From Blepharisma japonicum (lineage: Eukaryota > Ciliophora > Heterotrichea > Heterotrichida > Blepharismidae), in assembly GCA_949751835.1 (NCBI GenBank), contig CATKHK010000032.1, positions 1 to 64,000 on the forward strand: DNA of 64,000 nt, given 5' to 3'. The notes beneath the pieces are model-generated. The model worked only from the letters and a program-made list of their open reading frames with translations. It was not told the DNA's origin and did no database searches. Positions 33,918 through 44,357 of this stretch are shown in pieces. Position numbers and translations under genes: made by a program. How positions within the stretch are numbered: position 1 is the first letter of the stretch; each line of letters starts with the position of its first letter.

Positions 33918-36900
33918 TTAATCATCCATCAAATATATTGAGCTTTTAAAAGTAAATGCAAATCTAAATAACCCATGTAGGTTCTTGCTTTGTTTTCGAT
34001 AAAGTAGGCTAGGATATTTTTTAAATTGTAAATAAAGTCCTAAAAGTGAAAGCACTAATCATCCAATGCATAAAAAAACAAGATATGCGATAGGATTTAT
34101 TGCTGTACCTATATAAAAGGTAGAGATTAACGCAAGCCAAACGACTCCAATTAAGCTTAAAAACTGTCATAAATTGAACCTTCCATAATTATATGATTTA
34201 ATTTTTGATACAATTGCAATATAAATCATCATCACAACAATGAATACTACCCCATGGCTAATATCATTTGATCTTTTAAGTGTCTTAGCTAATACAACAA
34301 GTAATGTTTGTGCTACAGATTTTACCATTAAGTATCCCGGAACAGTTTCAACATGCAAGCTTGGCTGCAAAAATTGCCAAAGAGGTCTGTGATACACTGC
34401 AAGAGGCTCATAAACTAAAATGGCAATAAATGAGATGATAGCATAAACCAAATGATTATCTTTTCAGCAAAACACATGGCAGTCTTTAATAGCAAAGCTG
34501 TCTGTAAAATTATCACCAATAGACTCATCGCATACAAAAATATCAAGACAGATTGATATAAAAGGCATAAAACAAAGATTTCCTAGCACAGGCATCAAAT
34601 TCTCTGCAGCCCAATCTAAATTCCTTAAAATTCACGAATCTTCTCACCTTTCAGAAAGCTTCAATAAAACTACTGCACAAAGAATGCCTCATAAGCCAAT
34701 ACAAACAAACACAGCATCAACTACAAATCAAAACATGCCATTTGTCATATTTATTACATCATCTAGTTCAATGTTTGATAAACTGCATAAGTCATAGAGA
34801 ATAGAGCTTAATGCCGAAAACTTCGGCCCCATCGTTGCAAATTGAAAAAATTCTATAGGTATTGTGACTGCTACAATTAAATCGCCTATAGATATTTCTT
34901 GCTTTTCCTCAAAAATATGAGTAGGAACATTCCATCATCTGTGCCAAATAAAAAATGTTATTACAGAAGTAACAATAAAAACGAAAAAACAAAGACCAAA
35001 TACTAGTTCTCTCCCTTTAGCAAAAGTGTGCACTTCTCGGTCAGGGAAAGGGCATTTACTGTTTAAATCTCTTATGTCACTTGGTTTAATTGATGTTCCA
35101 TCAGCATAAATTAATGGATTTACAATAGATAGTATTTTTGTGCTGAAAGGTTTTAAATTTCCAACTCAATAAATTTCAGTGTTTCCTTTATTATCTACTT
35201 TAAGAGTTTCTATTGGATATATATCAAAAATTCTATCATTGCTATCAGGATTAATTGAGACAGGCCCTGTGCATCCAACAAATTTTGTCTGTCTTATTAT
35301 TGATATCAACTTATCCGGATCTGTATAATCTTGGCCTCTGTTTATCATATAATCTAAAGCCTTAGCAATAATATATGCGCTATCATAATATGTGCACGTG
35401 AAATCAGTTACAGTGTTATTTTTTTTCAAAATTCGCTTTAAAGCGCTCTGACCTATTTCTCCTTCTCAGTTTGGTAAAATAATTCTAGTCATAGATACCC
35501 CAATTTCTAATCTTTTATAGGCATAAGTGTCATTGTTTGAAATTGCATCCATAGGATTAAAAGTTCCTGTAAACACATATAAATCGCCTTTTCTTAATCC
35601 TAAATCATATAAGTATTCCAAGACATAATTGCACATAGGGCACTGAATTAATATTATTAATAGTCTGGCTTTTGAGTTAATAACTCCTTCAAGTGCAGAT
35701 TTTGAAGCTTTAATGTGTTCTCTGTCAAGATTTGCAGGCATACTTCTTAAATTTTCTGAATTAAGTAGCTTAACCCCTAAACTTTCTGCAGAAATTTTTG
35801 TTGAATTATATGATGAAATTCCTCATATGCTACTCTCATATATAATGGCGGCATTTTTTCATCCCATAGCTCTCAAAAATATGATATTAATGTGTAATGA
35901 AAAAGGAGTTATTAATCTGACATACATGGGGAATTTAGCTATAGAACTTAATAAAGGGCTTCCGTTAGCAGATCCTATAGTAGGAATCTCTATATTTGAA
36001 TTTTGGAAAAAATTGTATGTGCCAATCGCAACTGAAGAGCCACCTGGCATTAGATGTGCAAGGCCTAAATGGCTAATATCTTTATTATAGCATGATTTTA
36101 GATAAATCTCATCATAAACAGTAGATCCACAATCAAAATTAAATACACTAATATGGAAATTATGCAAAATATCATGCCCTTCATTAATTGTATCTATTGA
36201 GTCAAAAGCACCAAGAGAGTCAATGCCTCCTGAGTCAGGATCTACTCCACCTGGGTTTGTGAATCCTGGATTTATGCTTATTGGCAAATTTTTTTTATTA
36301 GATTTAGGAATATCACTTGAGTTTCCTAAAAAAGTTATTTTTCCTGATATAACTAAATTTTCATTCGTCATAGACCCAACAATAACCCTTTGGCCATTTT
36401 GTATATTTACAATAGAAAATTCAGGAGAAGGATAATGTTTTGGCAGTTTTGAATCAAGCAGTACTTTAATATCTTTTGAATTTTCAGCTTCTAATACTAA
36501 TGAAATAATTTCTATGATTGTAGATTTTAAATATTCTTGTGAAGAATCATCATATTCATGGCCTTTCTCTGTAATTATCAAGGCTCCTTCAATATTACAA
36601 TGATAGCCACTTTCTTGATTTAAAATGACTGCACTTCCACTTGTTAACAGTTTTGCGTTTTTTAAGGAGATATGCAATTTTTTTGATTGAAAAGTGCTGG
36701 TAAAAAGATAATAAAGTGTAGATCCAGTCCTCGCTACAACTCCGTTAGTTAAATCATTAGTATCTGTCATAGGTGCAATGGTATAATAATCAAGCTCGGA
36801 TAAATATTTTGAGATTTCATTTTTAAATTCTTGGCTATCTTCATTTAAAAAAACAGCTCCTTGGCTTCAATTAAAATATCTCAATAATGAATAAAAGGCA

Positions 36901-37280
36901 CTCAAATAATCAGAAAATGAAGAAGTCAACGAATAACTTCATTTTTCGAAATACCTGAAATTATTCTGATATACTAAATGTATTAAAAAATAATTCTGGC
37001 ATATTTGAGAAAGCGAATTTTGGATTAATAGATCTTTTGAGAAATCAAGCAGTATTAAAGAGTTTGGATATTGAGAAATGCAAGATAAAATAGAGGAAAA
37101 GTTGCATCTATGCCATTCTACTGAGAAATTAAAAGTTGTTAAGATTTCAGATAAGAGAAATTCGCTTCAAAGAGATTGTTGGGAATCATCTGGATTGTCC
37201 ACCACAATGGTCTCTAAAGAGTTGCAGGATTCAAAGGCTATAATAAGCATGATAATTCCTTTAAAAGTTGATAAAGCCAT
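33918..37280 (-). CDS. Receptor paralogue D (Venus-flytrap ectodomain, multi-pass)
   Basis: 1120 residues, same length as C, no intron, TAA stop. The ectodomain contains a weak first flytrap-like half and a full second domain (SINPGFTNPGG, GGSSVAIGTYNFF, PMYVRLITPFS, FLRAMGWKNAAIIYES, CTYYDSAYIIAKALDYM). The membrane part has the family helices (CFMPFISICLDIFVC, YEPLAVYHRPLWQFLQ, ISHGVVFIVVMMIYIAIV). Differences from C are spread over the ectodomain, while the membrane part is almost unchanged, which suggests conserved signalling with changing ligand surface. It is the last member of the array. Confidence 0.87.
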
Positions 37281-38553
37281 TTATAGTTTAAAAAAACATT
37301 AATATTTAGGTGAGAATTAATATTTAATTAAAAATATTAATACAAAAATATGTTATTGATGCTTTATGTAAAATTCAAGAAATTCTGATTTATTTAGCTG
37401 GCTAATTTTTAAAATTGTTCAACCTTGCTAAAGCTATCAAATTTTTTAAGTCTTGGACAAAAATACAAAAATTAAATTATAAGGAAATTGTAAGTCAAAT
37501 ATCAGCCCAATTTACTCTAAAAGAATAAAATCTTCATATCATATTCAATATTTCTTTCGAATTAGGAGCCCAATTGATGAAAAAGCTAGCAGTAACCTTT
37601 GTGCTATTAATCGCAACTTAAAACATTTTACATTTTCCTATTTATAGTTCTAGCAAGAATATAAATACTAAAGTCTAATATTCTTACTCTTATACTTTTG
37701 AAGAAAATAAGGCTAAAAATTCAATATTTCCTATCTTTAATAACCACATTGAGGGCTCATGAGAAAATTGATAACTTTATACACAGTTTTGCTGAGCTCA
37801 AAGCCAAATTGAATTGGCAATTGATTTCACTTAAGCTGTTAGCCATAATGACACGTTAGTTGAACCTGCAGCACATAACTTAAAGGCAAGCCACTTCTTC
37901 TATAGCTGAGCCATAATTCGATATACTTCAAAAGAGCCAATAACTATCAATTATAATTTTTATTCAAAAAAATAATTGCAGAATAACGAGCAAAATTATC
38001 ACAAAAAATAATAATTAAGAATGTAAGAGAATAGGACTGAGAAGATACAATAGAATCTGTTTTATAAACAGCTTCACCAATAATAATTGCCTCAATACAT
38101 TGAAAGTGTGTTGAGAACGAAGCGATTGCAAATTCAGATCTAATGCTTATTAAAATAATTTTTTTGATTTCTTAAATATTTCTATTGTTCTTTATTTGAT
38201 GCATATTATTTGTAAAAATAAATGGGAGCGGCTATGCTTTTTGAATACTTTTCCCTAAAACTCTCAATGAGAGTCAATAGAATTCTTTGAGAAAAGTGAA
38301 TATAAAAATTTAAAATTCTTGAGTATATTGAAGAATTGGTTCTTACATTGCTTACAAACAAACAAAGTATATTAAATTGCTAATAGGACATTTCTTTATA
38401 GCAAATCTGTTGTTTCATGCGCGAGAAAGTTGATTTTAATTTCTCTCTAAGCTATTTCTGGCAATTTTTAATAGTCCTTAAGGCTGAAATTATAATTTAA
38501 ATAAATTTTCAAATATTTTGTAATTATTCTTTGATAATACATAAAATCAATAT
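37281..38553. other. AT-rich gap upstream of receptor D
   Basis: Contains the duplicated block at 37731-37943 shared with the region upstream of receptor C. No intact frame is seen in the rest. Confidence 0.45.
37731..37943. repeat. Duplicated block upstream of receptor D
   Basis: Counterpart of 32338-32562. The minus strand carries the better preserved version of the dead peptide (MANSLSEIN then NLALSSAKL), without a stop in that part. Confidence 0.65.
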
Positions 38554-38736
38554 TTATCATGCATCGGTATCAGTCGAGCATGTCTCATCTGACAACTCAG
38601 CAGCTGCTTGATTAAGTAAAATAACAGAATAATATTGAGTTTCATAATTTATCGACATACTTGGATGATTAGCTACACTCCTCGAGTTTAGGACTTCAAA
38701 GCTTATTTCGTCAAGCTTAGAACATCGGCACCCCAT
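38554..38736 (-). CDS. Candidate 60-residue lipid-anchored protein
   Basis: An open frame of 60 codons plus TAA, easily missed because it is short and its last codon is TGA (Trp). It begins MGCRCSKLDE, a good signal for N-myristoylation at Gly2 with palmitoylation at Cys3 and Cys5. The rest is polar and acidic with a Ser/Thr/Asp-rich end. No membrane helix. It lies alone in the long gap between receptor D and the beta-propeller gene. Codon use looks like the neighbouring genes and no stop interrupts it, but I know no family and a fragment of a dead gene is possible. Transcription is not shown by the sequence. Confidence 0.4.
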
Positions 38737-39556
38737 TTCAGTAAAAATTGTCTATTTTTTAAATATTTGTCAGATTAATGGAAAATTAATCAGGATGAAT
38801 CAAAGATATTTTGTTTTTTCAAAAACTTCCAGAACGAAGATTAAAAAATTAGATATAAGTAACGTATTCCTTCTAGAAGGCATTATTGTAGGCTCTGTTT
38901 ACCAATTTGCTTAAATGCTATTGATAGCAGTGTTAGTGGCTCATATGATTGATAACTCACATATAAATGGCAACTTGGCTGTCCAAAAAATTCGAAAAAT
39001 AAACTCGAATTTTTATAATAATTTTTTATAGCACTTTCACTAAGGATTCTTGCTCTTCTCTTATTTTCCGAAGATTAATTTTTACTGCATTTATTCAGCT
39101 CTCTTACTTTTTTTTTAAAAATAAATTAATATGATTTATAAATTTATTTTATCTTGAATTCCTTATATGATATTAATTTTGAAAAGATTTTATATAATGC
39201 AATTCATTTATCATTATTCAGAGGAGGTTTTAGATATGTCATTTTGAAAATTATACTTGAATGAACTTATATTATTTTATTTAAAAGATAAATAACTAAT
39301 TTAATAAGAATATGCACTAAGAACAATCCATTTAGATTTAAAATCAAAAATTATAATTATTTTACATTATATATCGCATTTTTTATGCAAGCTTATTAAA
39401 ATTACAGCTTATAATTAAAATTTAATGCCAATTGAATACAAGGAATTGACTTCGGTCTTAATAGTTCTAAATTTTCTAATTTTCTAATGTCAATTGCCAT
39501 CGAAGATTACAATTTACAAAAAAATAAATCATTAAGTCTAAAATTTCACAATTTAA
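38737..39556. other. AT-rich gap, weak coding-like traces
   Basis: No complete frame. The minus strand near 38850-38980 keeps some coding character (SYQSYEPLTLL) before stops appear. The right end must hold the promoter of the propeller gene. Confidence 0.35.
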
Positions 39557-40420
39557 ATGGAAGATTTGCAAATCGGGCCCTTCGAGCCTATGATTGAAGG
39601 GATTCTAGATGGTATCTGGAGCGTTACAGAAGATGTTGAAGGAAATGTATACGCAGTCTGCCAAACTGGCTACGTTTATTCAATAGTCGATCGGCAATGC
39701 CAAGAACTCTACTATACTGGTGGACAGCCAAACTCTTTATGCTTTGATGGAAATAACACCGCTTACATCGCAGATATGGCTCATCAGAGAGTTTTATGCC
39801 ACACTGACAACGAGGGGAAACAAGAAGTAACTGAAATTGTCAAAGATTATGAAGGAAAACCTTTATTAGGCCCAAATAGCTTAGCATTAAGCGAACAAAA
39901 CAACTATTTATATTTCACTGATAGTGGGCCAATCGGAGAAACCTCAATAGCTTCACCATCTGGCAGCATTTTTGCTGCGGATTTAGAACTTTTGGTATTA
40001 AAACCTTTAGCGCTGAATTGCTTAGCCCATCCTACAGGAATTGCAATAAGCTCAGACGGGAAGACTATTTTTGTGGCAGAAATGTATAGAAATAGGATAT
40101 TGAGGCTAAGCCAGAACCCAAGTGGTGTACATCATATGAGTGTTTTTTATCAATTTTCAGGAAGATTAGGACCTTCTGCATTAGCAATTAGCGAAAATGG
40201 ACTTCTTTATGTAGCAAATTATGACTTTGCAGATTATTCGAGGAATGGGCTGATATCAATTCTTAATATGGATGGACAATTGCTCAATACAGTCAATGTC
40301 CCAAATGCTCCTGAAATCACTGGGCTTTATTTTTCAAAAACAAAGCCTGGAATCCTTTATATAACTGAATCAACTACAGCAACAGCTTATAGAGTGTCTG
40401 TTCCTAGCGACCATGCATAA
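39557..40420 (+). CDS. SMP-30/strictosidine-synthase-like beta-propeller protein
   Basis: 287 residues without TGA or intron. Repeating blade motifs are visible: SVTEDVEGNVYAV, PNSLCFDGNNTAYIAD, GPNSLALSEQNNYLYFTDSG, HPTGIAISSDGKTIFVAEM, GPSALAISENGLLYVANYD, ITGLYFSKTKPGILYITES. This is the six-bladed fold of the SMP-30/gluconolactonase/strictosidine-synthase superfamily, whose members bind a divalent cation at the centre and often hydrolyse lactones or esters. There is no signal peptide, so the protein is probably cytosolic. Length is normal for SMP-30 (about 300). The exact substrate cannot be told. Confidence 0.82.
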   Translation: MEDLQIGPFEPMIEGILDGIWSVTEDVEGNVYAVCQTGYVYSIVDRQCQELYYTGGQPNSLCFDGNNTAYIADMAHQRVLCHTDNEGKQEVTEIVKDYEGKPLLGPNSLALSEQNNYLYFTDSGPIGETSIASPSGSIFAADLELLVLKPLALNCLAHPTGIAISSDGKTIFVAEMYRNRILRLSQNPSGVHHMSVFYQFSGRLGPSALAISENGLLYVANYDFADYSRNGLISILNMDGQLLNTVNVPNAPEITGLYFSKTKPGILYITESTTATAYRVSVPSDHA

Positions 40421-40594
40421 ACTATGATAAAAGGAAATTATTTAATCAGATATTTTAACAAAATCAATTACTATAAAAAATCATAATTATTTTAAAATTT
40501 ATTCTTATATTGATGATTTCTCATTTTATGATATCAAATTTATATTGTTTATATAATGAAATAATTAAGAAATTGACGAAATTAACTTTAGTTC

Positions 40595-40599
40595 AAAAA
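40595..40599 (-). terminator. Pol III T5 terminator of tRNA-Gly
   Basis: A run of five T on the minus strand 12 nt after the end of the tRNA, with an earlier T4 (40606-40609) directly next to it. Confidence 0.7.
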
Positions 40600-40610
40600 G
40601 ATAATAAAAG

Positions 40611-40681
40611 TGCACCATCCGGGACTCGAACCCGAGCCGGTAACTTGGGAGGCTACCATCATACCCCTAGACTAATAGTGC
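40611..40681 (-). tRNA. tRNA-Gly (anticodon CCC)
   Basis: Folds into a full cloverleaf of 71 nt without encoded CCA. The acceptor stem GCACTAT/ATGGTGC pairs over 7 bp (one G-T). The anticodon arm is GTAGC-CTCCCAA-GTTAC, giving anticodon CCC, which reads GGG. The T arm is TCGGG-TTCGAGT-CCCGG with the B box GGTTCGAGTCC (complement of 40622-40632). The discriminator is A. No intron. Confidence 0.95.
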
Positions 40682-41042
40682 AGGCATTTTATTATAATTC
40701 CTTCATGTTATATACACTACTTTCTTAATTCGAAGGATTCAGGTAATTTAGTATGTGACTAAATTTTATGCCATCATTATATTGGTGTAGATAATAAATT
40801 AAAATTTATTTAAATTCTTTTAGTAAATTATATAAATTTTATGAGCTAGCTTAAATCATATATCTTTATTAATTAATTCTTTAGCCCTTTACGTCTTTTT
40901 ATAATTAGTTTATTGGGTCATCGTTCTATTTTTTAACAAATTCACTTACTAGATTATATCTTTCTCAGATAAAGTGATTTATAGCAATTGGTAAATTTAT
41001 TTATAAAAATCTGCATTTGAAGTTTATTGAAAACCTAATAAA

Positions 41043-42893
41043 ATGGATTTAAGAGAATATTCAGAATCAATTCTAACAAACCTTAAAAACTGTGAGGACG
41101 AAAACATGATGGAGATTCTAAACCAGCAAGAAGATCTCGCTCATTTATACATGGAAATGTCAGCATCCAGCAATATTTTGCTGAATATTGAAGAAATGCT
41201 TACTAAATTTGAGAGTGGGTTAGGTGATATCAGCAGTGAAATTAAGTCACTGCAATCTCAAACTCTAAATTTAAGTGTACAGATGAACAACAGAAAAGAG
41301 TTAGATAATAAGCTAAAAAACTATGTCTCACAAGTGATGATTGCTCCAGAATTAACTAATAAATTACTATATTCTGAAATAGATGAAGGCTATATTGATT
41401 TTGTGAACCAATTAAAAGAAAAGCTTAAGTATATTAAATTTCAAGGGAAAATAAGATATCAAGACCAAGAAATAATTCCTCCATCTATGAAAGACATTAT
41501 CCCTGTCTTGCGAAACATATCTGACAAAGTGACCTGAAAAATCAAAAATTTCATATGAAATTTCATTCTTTCTATTGTAAAACCTAGAATTAATATGATT
41601 TTATTGCAAGAAAATATGCTTAAATATAAAGACTTCCTACAATTTTTAAGGGAAAATTCTCAAGAAAATTATGTTGAGCTTTGCATGAAGTACACAGAAG
41701 CAATGTCATCAGTGAATTTTAACTTTTTTAAAGCATATATGGCTGGGATAAAGAAAAAAATAAAGGATGAATCAACAAAGCTAGACGTTATAATAAGCGA
41801 AATTTCTGATCATTCTTTATGAAAAGTTCGTGGCTTTGAATTAAATAATCGCAATTCTATTATTGACTCAATAGAAACTTTAGAGCCTATCTCTAGTGAC
41901 AATAAAAAAGAGTCATTTTATATAGAGCGGCTATTCCAAAGTGCCTGCATTTCTTTAATGAGCTCTTTTCAGGACTGTTTTGTGTTTACTTTAGATTTTT
42001 TTGGTCTGAAGCCAGAGCAGTATAATCCAATTTTTGGCGATATTTATATACAGACTTTCCAAAATATTATTGATACCTTTGCATCTTTATTTTCAAATAC
42101 ATATGATGTGCTAGGACTCCTATTAGTATTAAGAATCAATTCTGCCCTTGAATATACAATTGAGAAGAAAAGCATGACAGCTCTCCTAAGCTTCTTTGAA
42201 AGAGTTCGCATGATTTGTTGGCCTCGTCTTCAATATCTTCTAGACACTAACCTCCGAGAAATGGAAAAAGCATATTATCTCCGTGCAACTGACATCACCT
42301 TGCACCCTTTAACATCGAGATTTACCCAATTTATCGTTTCCCTTCACAAAATATCTCCAACAGATGACATGTTTAGACAGCGTCTCGCTTTATTTAAGCG
42401 AGCCTTAATGCACTCCTTAACAAGACTTGCCCAAGACATTTCTGACGAAAAAAATAGGACTGTTTTCCTTATAAATAATTTGGATTATTTAATCACAGAA
42501 TTTAATGACCAAGCCTTAGTCCTTTCTGATGATTTTTTGCAGCTGGAAGGCGATCTCAACAATTTAATTGAAATATTTTTAAAAATGCAGCTTAAAGAGG
42601 TTTTCGGAGCTTTAATGGGGATTATAGAAAACCCTGAAAAAGCAAGTCCTGAAGAGGTCGAAGTTGTGCTAAAAGATTTTAACTTAAATTGAAAAAAAGG
42701 GATACATCTGCTAGAAGTCATAGAAAAAGACCTTTTTACAGGCAAAGAAATCCAAAAAGACATATTGCGGCGGACCTACACTACTTTTTTAATGGACTAT
42801 AACGATTTCGTCGAAATCATCAAGCGAAACTACCTCCATTTATCAAATTTATTAGTATCCGCTAGAGGAATAATGGCAGAAACACAGCGTTAA
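41043..42893 (+). CDS. VPS52: VPS52, GARP/EARP tethering subunit
   Basis: 616 residues with four TGA-Trp codons. The N-terminal coiled coil contains the typical segment LQSQTLNLSVQMNNRKELD, followed by a region predicted to be helical (NKLLYSEIDEGYIDFVNQL, KPRINMILLQENML) and the VPS52 C-terminal helical rods (YNPIFGDIYIQTFQNIID, HPLTSRFTQFIVSL). VPS52 is a core subunit of the GARP and EARP complexes, which tether endosome-derived vesicles at the trans-Golgi network and recycling endosomes. Length is close to yeast VPS52 (641) and a little shorter than animal proteins. The stop lies only 16 bp from the stop of the convergent eEF1B-gamma gene. Confidence 0.9.
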
Positions 42894-42909
42894 GAAGAAG
42901 ATAATTAAC

Positions 42910-44148
42910 TTACTTCCAGAATCTGATAGCTCTTGGCTGGACTCCTTCAACAGTTGTGTTTTCTTCTACGTTGCACCAGTAGTCGTTAATGAGTTTTTGG
43001 TCGTCGTCACTGTTAAGGTCGAACTTTTTCCTGTCATAGTACTCAAATTGTGGGTGTTCCACAAGCTCTGGTGGGATGTCTTGGCCTCTCCAGCACAAGC
43101 AGCCTTTAATATCTAAGTTTCCGTCAGCTCCATAGATTCCAAGGGTTCCAAATGACCATCTTCTAAGTCCTTCCATTCTATGTAAAAATCCGTCTAAGAG
43201 GTTTTCAGTCAGGTACAAGACTTGACACTCTCCTTCTAATTTTTGGTATTTAATGTACCAGACACTCCAGCCTTCTTTGTCAACTTTTTCCCAGAAGTGG
43301 TGGATTATTGATCTCTTGTCAGCACAGTTGGCATAGATCTTTTTCCATTCGTCAAGGACAAAGGATGTAGGAGGAAGCAGCTCAAATGGATGGATCTTTT
43401 TCTCTTCTTTTTCTTCTTCTTCCTCATCTTCTGCCTTTTTCTTTGGTTTTTTGGCTTCTTCTTTTGGTTTTGGCTTCTCTTTGACCTCTTCTACAGGCTT
43501 AGCAGCGACGGCTTCTGGAGCTTTTAAGGCAACCTTAGCAAGCTTGGCAGGTCCCCAGACTTTTTGGAACTCAGGAAGGGAAGCTACACTTACGAACCAT
43601 TTGGCAACAGCTTGGAGTGGCTTTCTGTAAGCTTCGTCAAAAAGAGCTCTAAAAGCCCAGACAAGGCTTGAAGCAACAGCGACATCAGCTAATGTCAAAG
43701 CTTGGCCGACCAAGAAACTTTCCTTCTTGAGTCTTTCGTTGATGATGAAAAGGAACTTTTTGACGTCTGTTTGGGCTTGTTTGAGAGTGGCGTCACAGGT
43801 AGGGACTTTTCCGAAGACAAAGTTGAGCCAGGTGTGGAGTGGCTTTTCGAGCTCGTCATGAGAGTATTCAAGCCACTGGTCAACTTCGGCCTTGTGAATA
43901 GGATTGGCTGGGTATAAGGCGGATCCACCGACTGCTGCAAGGTATCTGATGGCTGAGCTGGATCTAGCAATGCTACCTTCAGGGGTCTCGAGGACAGGGA
44001 GAGTCTTAAATACAGACTTGGCTGCAAAGTCTTTGGATTTTAAGAGAGCTGGGTCAAATGGAGGAATCTCGAGTTCAACTCCAGCGAAAGCAGCGACGAC
44101 TGCGATTTTGTTGCCTTCCCAATCACCGACCTGAGTATGTAGCTTCAT
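42910..44148 (-). CDS. EEF1G: Elongation factor 1B gamma
   Basis: 412 residues. Residues ~1-80 are a GST N-terminal (thioredoxin) domain with LPVLETPEGSIARSSSAIRY. Residues ~85-210 are the GST C-terminal helical domain (LTLADVAVASSLVWAF). A Lys/Glu/Pro-rich hinge follows (~215-250), then the conserved EF1G domain (~250-412: HPFELLPPTSFVLDEWKK, FWEKVDKEGWSVWY, GTLGIYG, AIRFWK end). The protein anchors the nucleotide-exchange complex for eEF1A. All 14 Trp codons are TGG, although neighbouring genes use TGA freely, and the gene is visibly richer in G+C; both fit a highly expressed gene. It is convergent with VPS52 and divergent from the first monooxygenase gene. Confidence 0.97.
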   Translation of the reverse strand: MKLHTQVGDWEGNKIAVVAAFAGVELEIPPFDPALLKSKDFAAKSVFKTLPVLETPEGSIARSSSAIRYLAAVGGSALYPANPIHKAEVDQWLEYSHDELEKPLHTWLNFVFGKVPTCDATLKQAQTDVKKFLFIINERLKKESFLVGQALTLADVAVASSLVWAFRALFDEAYRKPLQAVAKWFVSVASLPEFQKVWGPAKLAKVALKAPEAVAAKPVEEVKEKPKPKEEAKKPKKKAEDEEEEEKEEKKIHPFELLPPTSFVLDEWKKIYANCADKRSIIHHFWEKVDKEGWSVWYIKYQKLEGECQVLYLTENLLDGFLHRMEGLRRWSFGTLGIYGADGNLDIKGCLCWRGQDIPPELVEHPQFEYYDRKKFDLNSDDDQKLINDYWCNVEENTTVEGVQPRAIRFWK

Positions 44149-44357
44149 TTTTATCCACAGAGTTTAAAGATAAGGGAAATATGGAAATTGATAGAAGCGG
44201 AAAAGAAATTTGTGAAAATATAGGAAATATAGGGAAAATGACATAAATTTAGGATTTTGATATTTATTGTGCGAGACGTTATTGTAAGTTGGTCAGTATA
44301 TAAGTTATATTTTTTGATATTGAAACGACTATTATCCACAAAATAATATATAAAATC

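Larger units (their letters stand above)
40421..41042. other. Intergenic region with one tRNA gene
   Basis: Holds the tRNA-Gly gene at 40611-40681 on the minus strand. The 360 bp to its right are AT-rich and must include the VPS52 promoter. Nothing else recognised. Confidence 0.5.
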
